Positions 1 through 5,598 of a stretch of 8,108 nucleotides of DNA are shown piece after piece; the first letter of the stretch is position 1, and every line of letters starts with the position of its first letter. Under the pieces are notes generated by a model. It had not been told where the DNA came from. It saw only the letters and a program-made list of their open reading frames with translations, and did not search any database. A program made the translations under genes and the position numbers. Source of the DNA: Synechococcus sp. GFB01 (GTDB taxonomy: Bacteria; Cyanobacteriota; Cyanobacteriia; PCC-6307; Cyanobiaceae); contig NZ_LFEK01000006.1 in assembly GCF_001039265.1 (NCBI RefSeq), forward strand, positions 3,231 through 11,338, written 5' to 3'.

Positions 1-608
1 GCGCCGCTGGGGTAGGCCACGGCCAGCACCCGGCGGATTGCCGCCGGCTGGGCCAGGAGCCGGAACAGCGGCGCGACCACGGCCCGCTGGCGCACGAGAG
101 CCTTCAGCAGCGGTCGCCCGCTGCGTTCCCACCAGGGCCGCTCGGCGGCTCGCTTGTCGTCGAGGGTGCGCTGGGCGCAGTCGATCAGCACCACCTGGCT
201 GAGCGGGATGCCCTGCTGCTGGAGCCTGCAGGCTGCCGTGAGGGCCACCATGCCACCGATCGAATTGCCGATCAGATGGAGCGGTCGCCGGGGCGGCCAG
301 GGGGTCAGCTCCCGGAGGGCATCCAGCACCTGCTCGGCCCAGAGGTCGAAGCAGTAATGCACCGCCCCAGGCCGTTCCGGCTCATCGCTGAGGCGCGAAT
401 CGGGTTTGTCGCTCGCACCGAATCCGAGCAGGTCGATCGCCAGAACCCGCAGCCGGGGGGCCAGGGCCGGCAGCGTGTGCCGCCAGTGCTCCGCACTGGC
501 GCCGAAGCCATGCACCAGCAGCACGGTCGCTGCCGCATCGGCGGGACCGGCCTGCAGCAGCCGGATCCGGTGCCCGCGCCAGTCCCAGCTGAGGGATTCA
601 GACGGCAG
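1..608 (-). CDS. alpha/beta-fold hydrolase, pheophytinase-like (3' end outside window)
   Basis: About 200 residues of an alpha/beta hydrolase are visible. Counting from a CTG at 608, the oxyanion-hole segment HGFG lies near residues 33-36, and the nucleophile elbow GNSIGG near 114-119 with Ser116 as likely nucleophile. The catalytic acid and histidine would lie beyond the left edge. The segments around HW near 41-42 and DLLGFGASDKP near 59-69 resemble the plant pheophytinase / chlorophyll dephytylase branch (seen in sequence, compared from memory), so a role in removing phytyl or another ester is possible but inferred. The start is uncertain. There is no ATG, GTG or TTG close to the expected N-terminus; CTG at 608 overlaps the stop of the RRM gene by 11 bp, and an in-frame ATG at 686 would overlap it by 89 bp. 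Co-transcription with the RRM gene is likely. The fold is secure, the substrate is not. Confidence 0.8.
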   Translation of the reverse strand, partial: MPSESLSWDWRGHRIRLLQAGPADAAATVLLVHGFGASAEHWRHTLPALAPRLRVLAIDLLGFGASDKPDSRLSDEPERPGAVHYCFDLWAEQVLDALRELTPWPPRRPLHLIGNSIGGMVALTAACRLQQQGIPLSQVVLIDCAQRTLDDKRAAERPWWERSGRPLLKALVRQRAVVAPLFRLLAQPAAIRRVLAVAYPSG

Positions 609-1029
609 CGGTCTGGTTGGCGAGCAGCTGCTTGAGCTTGGCCAGTTCGCCGGCCCAGCGGGGATCGGGGCCTTCGCGGTCCACATCGTCGGCGTGCACC
701 ACCTTGTTCACGGCTTTGCGCAGCGAGCCGGTGGAAACGGCGGGGCCGCGGCGATCGGCCGCGCCGCTGCCGCGCCGCTCCTCGCGGCGCTCGGAGATCT
801 CGATGCGCAGGCTGTTGCCCCCGAATTCCCTGCCGTTCAGCTGCTCGATCACAGCCTCGGCCAGGTTCTGGTCGGTCACGTTGGCGAAGCCGAAACCGCG
901 GCAGACGCCGGTGTCACGGTCGTTCACCGCTTTGAAGCGCACCCCTTCTCCAACGCTGCTGAACAGGGCATCGAGCTCCTGGACATCGAAAGTCTGCGGC
1001 AGGTTGCCGACATAAAGACGCACGCTCAT
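598..1029 (-). CDS. RRM-type RNA-binding protein (cyanobacterial Rbp family)
   Basis: A 143-residue protein with a single N-terminal RNA recognition motif. RNP2 is LYVGNL (residues 5-10) and RNP1 is RGFGFANV (44-51), with aromatic residues Tyr6, Phe46 and Phe48 positioned for RNA stacking. The RRM ends near residue 80. It is followed by a basic Arg/Glu/Gly linker (about 80-100) and a C-terminal tail (about 122-139) that looks helical and contains RWAGELAKLKQLL. Small RRM proteins of this family are common in cyanobacteria; some are cold-induced, and Synechocystis Rbp2 and Rbp3 are reported to help place photosystem mRNAs at thylakoids. Which family member this is cannot be said from sequence alone. 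ATG at 1029 is the natural start, since the RRM begins at once, but no Shine-Dalgarno is visible; the bases before it are pyrimidine-rich. Its stop is embedded in the start region of the downstream hydrolase. Confidence 0.92.
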   Translation of the reverse strand: MSVRLYVGNLPQTFDVQELDALFSSVGEGVRFKAVNDRDTGVCRGFGFANVTDQNLAEAVIEQLNGREFGGNSLRIEISERREERRGSGAADRRGPAVSTGSLRKAVNKVVHADDVDREGPDPRWAGELAKLKQLLANQTAAV

Positions 1030-1130
1030 GGAAGAGAAGGGAGAGAACTGTTCAGCAGGGCGAGGAAGAACCCTCTTCAGGAGAAGAACTGGAGGAAACG
1101 GACCTCTGATTCACGCCGTTGCACGTGCAG
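1030..1130 (-). promoter_or_regulatory. leader / possible promoter region of the RRM gene
   Basis: These 101 bases between cca and the RRM gene form the largest gap in the left half. Read on the minus strand they are rich in pyrimidine tracts just before the RRM start and lack a ribosome binding site. A 5-bp perfect stem (GAAGA/TCTTC around a 4-base loop) sits at 1065-1078, and a 10-bp palindrome lies just after the cca stop. I see no convincing -10/-35 pair, so the promoter assignment is inference. Leaders of some cyanobacterial rbp genes take part in cold regulation, which makes this leader a candidate for post-transcriptional control. Confidence 0.35.
1120..1129. repeat. 10-bp perfect palindrome TGCACGTGCA
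   Basis: The ten bases are identical to their own reverse complement and begin one base beyond the cca stop codon on the minus strand. A site this short could be an operator half-pair, part of a weak terminator, or chance; with no loop it is a poor RNA hairpin and no U-run follows. It lies about 90 bp upstream of the RRM start, a position compatible with a regulator binding site. Confidence 0.3.
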
Positions 1131-2399
1131 TTAATCATGCCGACCGGCCAGCCAGTGCCGCGCCGCTGCCACGGCGTCGGCGGCAGCCGCCTCGCCGCCT
1201 GCCGGCAGCCGGCCGAAGGCCCGCTCCAGCATCAGGTGCTGCAGCAGTTCCCCGAGCTCCCGGCCGGGGGCCAGAGCCAGAGCCCCCTGCAGCTGGTGAC
1301 CGTCCAGGGGAGGGCGCGGGTGGAACAGGGGATCGGCCGGATCGCGCCAGCGCATCAGGGCGCTGCCGGCACCGGACAGCGGCAGCGTCAGCAGGAGGGC
1401 GGGGAGGTCGTGCTCCAGTTCGCGCTGCAGCTGCAGTCGCACCGCTTCCTCCAGCCGATCAAGATCCCCATCGCTGCCGTGCAGGATCCCGCACCAGAAG
1501 CGAAGCCGCTGGCAGCCCTGCTGCAGGCGGCGGCTGGCGTGGAGCCCTGCCAGCGCTGGGCCATCGAGCAGAGAGGCCAGCCGCGCCAGCGGCAGGGCGG
1601 CGGCGGTTTCGACCGGCGTCAGCTGGCGCTCTGCGGCGGCCTGCAGGCCGAGGCCCGCCAGCGGCAGGCCAGGCTGGCTCGCAGCTCCCCAAGGCTCCAG
1701 CAGCCTGGCGTCCATCACGGCCTGCAGACCGCGATCACCCCGGGGCAGACCCGCCAGCTTCTCCACTTCGGCCAGCACCCGCTCCCCGGCCACCTCCGCG
1801 AGGCGAGCGGCATGGGTGTGAATCCAGCCGCGGCTGGCGGCATCCAGGGGCAGGTCCAGCTCGCAGCTCAGCCGCAGGCCCCGCAGCAGCCGCAGGGGAT
1901 CGTCCAGCAGGTTGACTTCACTCACCGCCACGAGCCGGCCGCGGGCCAGATCGGCCAGCCCACCGGTCGGGTCGAGCGGCACGGCACCGCTCGCCAGGGG
2001 CAGGGCGATGGCGTTGGCCGTGAAGTCGCGGCGGCGCAGATCCTGGCTGAGGTCGTGCCCATCGCAGCGGGCCAGGTCGATGGTCCAGCCGCGCAGCACC
2101 AGGCGGGCGATGTCGCGCTCCGGGTCCAGCACCACGCAGCTGCCGTCCAGCCGCGCCGCCAGCCTGCGGCAGAGATCGATGGCCCCCTGAGGAACCACCA
2201 GGTCGAGGTCCGGCCTGGGTTGCAGCCGGCCCAGCAGGGCGTCGCGCACCGCTCCTCCCACCAGGGCGGTGCCGGCGGGCAGGGCCTCAAGAGGCAGGGG
2301 CCACTGCCGCGGTGCCAGTCGCTGCCACAGGCGTGCGGCCAGATCCGCCAGGGCATCGGGGCTGAGGCTTCCGTCCCCGCCGCTCCAGGCGGCGGTCAC
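1131..2399 (-). CDS. cca: CCA tRNA nucleotidyltransferase / poly(A) polymerase family (class II)
   Basis: This 422-residue protein belongs to the class II nucleotidyltransferase family that adds or repairs the CCA 3' end of tRNAs. The head domain carries GGAVRD (48-53) and the metal-binding pair of DLD (64-66), then RRDFTANAIA (123-132, motif B) and DPLRLLRGLR (167-176) with the later ER (206-207) typical of the nucleotide-recognition neck. The remainder is a leucine- and alanine-rich helical body and tail. I chose GTG at 2399 because AGGA lies 7 bases upstream and this avoids running into the divergent ycf34 gene. An in-frame ATG at 2435 would add 12 residues but overlap the ycf34 start by 8 bp. 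Cyanobacteria can carry more than one member of this family (CCA-, CC- or A-adding enzymes, or poly(A) polymerase), and sequence reading alone cannot separate them. It probably leads the minus-strand unit continuing into the RRM gene. Confidence 0.92.
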   Translation of the reverse strand: MTAAWSGGDGSLSPDALADLAARLWQRLAPRQWPLPLEALPAGTALVGGAVRDALLGRLQPRPDLDLVVPQGAIDLCRRLAARLDGSCVVLDPERDIARLVLRGWTIDLARCDGHDLSQDLRRRDFTANAIALPLASGAVPLDPTGGLADLARGRLVAVSEVNLLDDPLRLLRGLRLSCELDLPLDAASRGWIHTHAARLAEVAGERVLAEVEKLAGLPRGDRGLQAVMDARLLEPWGAASQPGLPLAGLGLQAAAERQLTPVETAAALPLARLASLLDGPALAGLHASRRLQQGCQRLRFWCGILHGSDGDLDRLEEAVRLQLQRELEHDLPALLLTLPLSGAGSALMRWRDPADPLFHPRPPLDGHQLQGALALAPGRELGELLQHLMLERAFGRLPAGGEAAAADAVAAARHWLAGRHD

Positions 2400-2427
2400 A
2401 ATGGGGTCCTGGAGTCCGGTGGCCGGC
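2400..2427. promoter_or_regulatory. 28-bp divergent gap between cca and ycf34 starts
   Basis: With the GTG start chosen for cca, only 28 bases separate two divergently read genes. Core promoters for both cannot fit here, so each must start transcription inside the other gene, or one is leaderless or read from further upstream. CACAAT at 2397-2402 could act as a weak -10 for ycf34, but no matching -35 is visible. This is a positional inference. Confidence 0.25.
2407..2410 (-). promoter_or_regulatory. Shine-Dalgarno for the GTG start of cca
   Basis: AGGA on the minus strand sits 7 bases before GTG at 2399. The alternative ATG codons at 2435 and 2429 have no purine-rich site before them. This decided the cca start. 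Confidence 0.45.
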
Positions 2428-2679
2428 ATGTGCATCTGCGTGGATTGCCACTGGGTCGACCGTTGCCAGGCCTACCACGCTGTGGAGCGCCAGCACGGGG
2501 TGCCGCACCTCAGTGCGGCACCGGATTTCACCCCCGACCAGCCCCGCATCCATGTGCAGGTGCTCGATCTGCCGGCTGGCGGCGTGGGCGTGGAGTGGGA
2601 TGTGCGCTCCTGTGGAAGTTTTCTGGCCGAGCCGGACCGCTGGCGGCTGCTGCGCCCCGACCTGCCGGTGCCCGGATGA
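2428..2679 (+). CDS. ycf34: Ycf34, iron-sulfur protein linked to photosynthesis
   Basis: An 83-residue protein that I recognise as Ycf34 from its start MCICVDC, the following VDRC, the YHAVE block and DFTP, then EWDVRSCGSF. Cysteines lie at residues 2, 4, 7, 13 and 62; the N-terminal cluster fits metal binding. Ycf34 of Synechocystis has been reported to bind an Fe-S cluster and to be needed for normal photosynthetic electron transport; the gene is conserved in cyanobacteria and in some algal plastids. The start is fixed by the conserved MCIC. A GGAG at 2411-2414 is 13 bases upstream, rather far for efficient initiation. Its stop overlaps the tsaB start in an ATGA arrangement (4 bp), implying translational coupling. 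The last 15 residues are Leu/Pro/Arg-rich and look lineage-specific. Confidence 0.93.
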   Translation: MCICVDCHWVDRCQAYHAVERQHGVPHLSAAPDFTPDQPRIHVQVLDLPAGGVGVEWDVRSCGSFLAEPDRWRLLRPDLPVPG

Positions 2680-3299
2680 GCTGGCTGCTGGCCCTGCACA
2701 GCTCCTCGGAGACGCTCGGGGTGGGTGTGTGCGCCCTGGAGAGTGGATCTGAGCCGCGGCGGCGCACCGCCGCCTTCCCGCTCGGGCGCTCCCTGGCCAA
2801 TGCCCTGCTGAGCTGCGTGGAGCAGCTGCTGCCGGCGGATCAGTGGCCCCGGCTGGCGCGGTTGGCCGTGGCCACCGGTCCGGGCGGTTTCACCGGCACC
2901 CGTCTCAGCGTGGTGCTGGCCCGCACCCTCGCCCAGCAGCTGCAGCTGCCGCTCGATGGTTTCAGCAGTTATCTGCTGGCGGCCCGGCGGCTGCAGCTCC
3001 AGGGGCCCACCTGGCTCACCCAGGACCTGCCCCGCCGGGGGGTGGTGGCCGGTCTCTATGCGCCGGAGAGCGGCGCCCTGGGGGGCATGGCCGAGCTGAA
3101 GGCGCCGCATCTGCTGCCCTCGCTCGCCGGCCTGGGCGAGGGTCCCCGGCGCCCTCTCGAGGTGCGGCTGCCCGACGATCTCGACCAGTTGCTCGACCTC
3201 TCCATCGAGGCCGGCGCCCGGGGTCTGCCTGCCCCGTGGCAGCCGGTGCTTCCCCTGTATCCCACCTCGCCGGTCGCCGGGCCGGTGGTGTCGTCGTGA
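2676..3299 (+). CDS. tsaB: TsaB, subunit of tRNA N6-threonylcarbamoyladenosine synthesis (divergent)
   Basis: 207 residues of the ASKHA-fold TsaB (YeaZ) family, the partner that bridges TsaD and TsaE when t6A37 is made on ANN-decoding tRNAs. The N-terminal LALHSSSETLGVGV (5-18) aligns with the usual ILAIDTS segment, and GPGGFTGTR (68-76) is the family hallmark GPGSFTG, followed by the conserved helix and GFSS (95-98). The family's Asp in IDTS is His here, and the usual DARxGEVY segment is reduced to DLPRRGVVAGLY (117-128). TsaB is not the catalytic subunit, so these changes need not abolish function. The length is slightly below the usual 220-230. ATG at 2676 overlaps the ycf34 stop, and the 3' end overlaps the next gene by 4 bp (GTGA). 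Confidence 0.88.
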   Translation: MSWLLALHSSSETLGVGVCALESGSEPRRRTAAFPLGRSLANALLSCVEQLLPADQWPRLARLAVATGPGGFTGTRLSVVLARTLAQQLQLPLDGFSSYLLAARRLQLQGPTWLTQDLPRRGVVAGLYAPESGALGGMAELKAPHLLPSLAGLGEGPRRPLEVRLPDDLDQLLDLSIEAGARGLPAPWQPVLPLYPTSPVAGPVVSS

Positions 3300-3991
3300 G
3301 CGCCCGCGAGCGCGCGTCGCCCCGGCAACAGCGCCGGCTGCAGCGGCGACCGTCGCCACCTCGACGGCCACCACGCCGACGCTCACCGCGGCGCTGGTGG
3401 CTGCTGCCCGGCCTGCTCGGTCTTGCGCTGCTGTGGCTGTCGCGCGGCTGGTGGTGGCCGGCGCCGCCTCCGGCCCAGCTGATCCTGGTGCTGGGTGGCG
3501 ACCTGGCGCGGGAGCGGCGGGCCGCCGAGCTCGCCCAGCAGCGCGGTCTGCCGGTGGTGGTGAGCGGTGGGAGCAATCCGGAGTACGCCCAGTGGCTGTT
3601 CGAGCAGCGCCAGGGCCTGCCACCCGGTCAGGTGCAACTCGATTACCGGGCCCGCGACACCCTCTCCAACTTCACCTCCCTGGTCGATGACCTGCGCCGT
3701 GCCCGCATCCGTCATGCCCTGCTGGTGACCAGCAGCGACCACATGGAGCGGGCCCTGCTGGTGGGGAGGATCGTGGCCGGCAGCCGCGGCATCCATCTCA
3801 CGCCCGTGCCGGTGGACTGCGGTGATCGGTGCGTGCCGGAGGGCCGGCGCAAGGTCTGGAGCGATGGTCTCAGGGCCGCGCTGTGGGTGCTGAGCGGCCG
3901 TGATCTCAGGGGCTGGGCGGCAGCGCACCTGCCCGGCTGGCTGGGGCCAGACGGCGACCCTGGATCAGTCCCTGATCGAGCAGAGCGTTGA
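3296..3991 (+). CDS. DUF218 / YdcF-SanA family protein, membrane-anchored
   Basis: 231 residues starting at GTG 3296, which overlaps the tsaB stop. The first 33 residues hold 14 arginines and no lysine, then a Trp/Leu-rich membrane segment follows (about 34-53). The soluble domain begins near residue 61: LILVLGGD (62-69), VVVSGGS (87-93), DTLSN (121-125) and TSSDHMERA (145-153) are the DUF218 (YdcF/SanA/ElyC-like) signature set. The charge pattern predicts an N-terminus inside and a domain outside the plasma or thylakoid membrane. Relatives affect envelope or peptidoglycan-precursor integrity in E. coli, but no reaction is firmly established, so the function is left open. The last 28 codons overlap the 3' end of convergent plsC by 86 bp. 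Confidence 0.85.
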   Translation: MSARERASPRQQRRLQRRPSPPRRPPRRRSPRRWWLLPGLLGLALLWLSRGWWWPAPPPAQLILVLGGDLARERRAAELAQQRGLPVVVSGGSNPEYAQWLFEQRQGLPPGQVQLDYRARDTLSNFTSLVDDLRRARIRHALLVTSSDHMERALLVGRIVAGSRGIHLTPVPVDCGDRCVPEGRRKVWSDGLRAALWVLSGRDLRGWAAAHLPGWLGPDGDPGSVPDRAER

Positions 3992-4649
3992 TCTGCTCCT
4001 GGCAGGCCCGGGTCGCGGCCTCCAGATCCGGTCGCCGCCGCGATGCCGGCGGGGGAATGGGGGTGCCGATGCGGATGTGCACCGGTACCAGCCGCAGGCC
4101 CTGTCCGCCTGGGCCGAGGGCCCGGTTGCTGTTGATGATCGCCACGGGCAGCATCGGCACGCCGGCCCGCGCCGCCAGCAGGGCTGCCCCGGGCTGGGGA
4201 TGATTGACTCGCCCGTCACGCTGGCGCGTGCCGTCGATGAACACGCCGGTGGCCCAGCCCTCCTCGAGCCGGTCGGTGGCCGTGCGGATCGCCTCCCGGT
4301 CGCTGGCTCCTCGGGCCACGGGGTAGGCGCCACAGGCACGGATGATGGGGCCGAGCAGGGGTACCCGGAAGAGTTCGGCCTTGGCCATGAAGGCCACGGG
4401 TCGTCCCAGAGCATGGCCGAGCAGGGGCGGATCGAGGTGGGAGCCGTGGTTGGCCACCACCACCAGGGCTCCCTCCCGGGGCACATTGGCGTTGCCGGCC
4501 GTGCGACCGCGGAACAGCACCCGGAACACCGGAAACACGAGCAGATAGCTGATCAGCCGGTAGGTGAGGCTGGGCCGTGGCGTGCGGATCAGGGCGGGGG
4601 GCTCGGCCCGCCGCCGCCGGCGCAGCAGGCGCTTGACCCGGCCGCTCAC
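3906..4649 (-). CDS. plsC: 1-acyl-sn-glycerol-3-phosphate acyltransferase (PlsC family)
   Basis: 247 residues of the LPLAT family, which acylates lysophosphatidate to phosphatidate at the membrane. Motif I NHGSHLD (67-73) supplies the catalytic His68 and Asp73; motif II is the KAELF to GAYPVARG region (90-114); motif III is FIDGTRQRDG (137-146), where the usual Glu of EGTR is Asp139; motif IV is VPMLPVAI (164-171). A hydrophobic stretch at about 30-46 should anchor it in the membrane, preceded by a highly basic start (KRLLRRRRR). The start is GTG at 4649, overlapping the fabD stop as GTGA, so it is translationally coupled as the last gene of this operon inside the window. Substrate chain length cannot be read from sequence. 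The C-terminal 20 residues past the conserved domain lie in the overlap with the DUF218 gene. Confidence 0.92.
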   Translation of the reverse strand: MSGRVKRLLRRRRRAEPPALIRTPRPSLTYRLISYLLVFPVFRVLFRGRTAGNANVPREGALVVVANHGSHLDPPLLGHALGRPVAFMAKAELFRVPLLGPIIRACGAYPVARGASDREAIRTATDRLEEGWATGVFIDGTRQRDGRVNHPQPGAALLAARAGVPMLPVAIINSNRALGPGGQGLRLVPVHIRIGTPIPPPASRRRPDLEAATRACQEQINALLDQGLIQGRRLAPASRAGALPPSP

Positions 4650-5536
4650 AGGCCCAGATCGGCGGCGCTGCTGATCTGGGCGGTGGTGATCCCCTCGCAG
4701 CTCCGTTTGATCAGTCCGCTCAGCACCGTTCCCGGGCCGATCTCCACGGCGGTGTCGATGCCGGCGGCATGGAAGGCCTCCATCGTTTCGCGCCAGCGCA
4801 CGCCAGTGGTCATCTGGTTGCGCAGGCGCTGCCTGAGCACCGCCCCGCTGGTCGCCGGGGTGGGGTCGGTGTTGCTGAGCACCGGGATGCTGGCATCGGC
4901 GAAGGGCACCGCCTCCAGCTCGGCCGCAAAGGCTGCGGCCGCCTCGGCCATGAAGGGGGAATGGAAGGCGCCGCTCACCGCCAGGGGAACGGCGCGCTTG
5001 CAGCTGATCTGGCTGCTCACGCTCGCCACCGCAGCCGGCGTGCCGGAGAGCACCACCTGGGCGCTGCTGTTGTCGTTGGCGATCACCACCCCCTCGGTCG
5101 CCGCCACCAGGGCCTCCAGTTCGGTCCGGTCAAAGCCCATCACGGCGGTCATGGCGCCACCGCCGGCGCCGGCCATCAGTTCGCTGCGGGTCCTGATCAG
5201 CCGCAGGGCCGTCGCCGCGTCGAACACATCGGCCGCGTAGAGGGCCACCAGTTCACCGAGGCTGTGGCCGGCCACCAGATCGGCCCGGCGGCCCTGGGCC
5301 TTCAGCCCGTCCACCAGCAGGCTTTCCACCACGAACAGGGCCGGCTGGGTGTTGCGGGTGTCGTTGAGATCGGCGAGATCACCCTCGGCCGTGCCGGCGA
5401 TGATCGCCTGCAGGTCGCGGCCGAGCAGTTCGGAGGCCTGATCGAAGCGCTGGCCGGCTCCCGGCAGCTCCATCACGGCCACGGCCATGCCCGGCTTCTG
5501 GGACCCCTGGCCGGGAAACATCCAGGCGATGCCCAT
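4646..5536 (-). CDS. fabD: malonyl-CoA:ACP S-malonyltransferase
   Basis: 296 residues, a normal FabD length. FPGQGSQ (7-13) forms the oxyanion region, GHSLGE (90-95) holds the nucleophile Ser92, Arg117 in the LIRTRSELM block fits the malonyl carboxylate-binding arginine, FHSPFM (191-196) provides catalytic His192, and EIGPGTVLSGL (265-275) is the C-terminal family motif. The enzyme loads malonyl onto ACP, supplying FabH encoded just upstream. ATG at 5536 has a good GGAGAG 7 bases away. All key residues are intact. The 62-bp gap to fabH is the widest within this operon, and plsC follows with a 4-bp overlap. Confidence 0.96.
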   Translation of the reverse strand: MGIAWMFPGQGSQKPGMAVAVMELPGAGQRFDQASELLGRDLQAIIAGTAEGDLADLNDTRNTQPALFVVESLLVDGLKAQGRRADLVAGHSLGELVALYAADVFDAATALRLIRTRSELMAGAGGGAMTAVMGFDRTELEALVAATEGVVIANDNSSAQVVLSGTPAAVASVSSQISCKRAVPLAVSGAFHSPFMAEAAAAFAAELEAVPFADASIPVLSNTDPTPATSGAVLRQRLRNQMTTGVRWRETMEAFHAAGIDTAVEIGPGTVLSGLIKRSCEGITTAQISSAADLGL

Positions 5537-5598
5537 GCCGCTGCTCTCCGCATCCGTGGGCTGGAGATTAAGGCCCGGGCTGTCCGACGCCCCGGACC
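5537..5598 (-). promoter_or_regulatory. fabH-fabD intergenic segment with fabD ribosome binding site
   Basis: This 62-bp gap holds GGAGAG (minus strand, 5544-5549), 7 bases before the fabD ATG. A 5-bp GC-rich stem (GTCCG/CGGAC, loop of 6, at 5582-5597) lies just after the fabH stop, but no U-run follows, so it is not a convincing terminator; it could serve as mRNA processing or a mild attenuator. No clear promoter is visible. Confidence 0.4.

Noticed and set aside
406..1134. Plus-strand open frame of 242 codons opposite the hydrolase and RRM genes
   Set aside because: The minus strand shows RNP1/RNP2 and the hydrolase elbow; the plus frame shows no domain.
1119..2675. Very long plus-strand open frame opposite cca, continuous with tsaB (over 700 codons)
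   Set aside because: It is Gln/Pro/Ala/Gly-rich with no family motifs until tsaB begins and is the shadow of a GC-rich gene on the other strand; cca has all its catalytic motifs. The tsaB start is set by the ATGA overlap with ycf34.
2472..3623. Minus-strand open frame of 383 codons opposite tsaB and the DUF218 gene
   Set aside because: Arg/Ala/Gly-rich shadow with no motifs; the plus strand has TsaB and DUF218 hallmarks.
5582..5597. GC-rich 5-bp hairpin after fabH as a rho-independent terminator
   Set aside because: The stem is short and no T-run follows, and fabD has its own good ribosome binding site within the same apparent operon.
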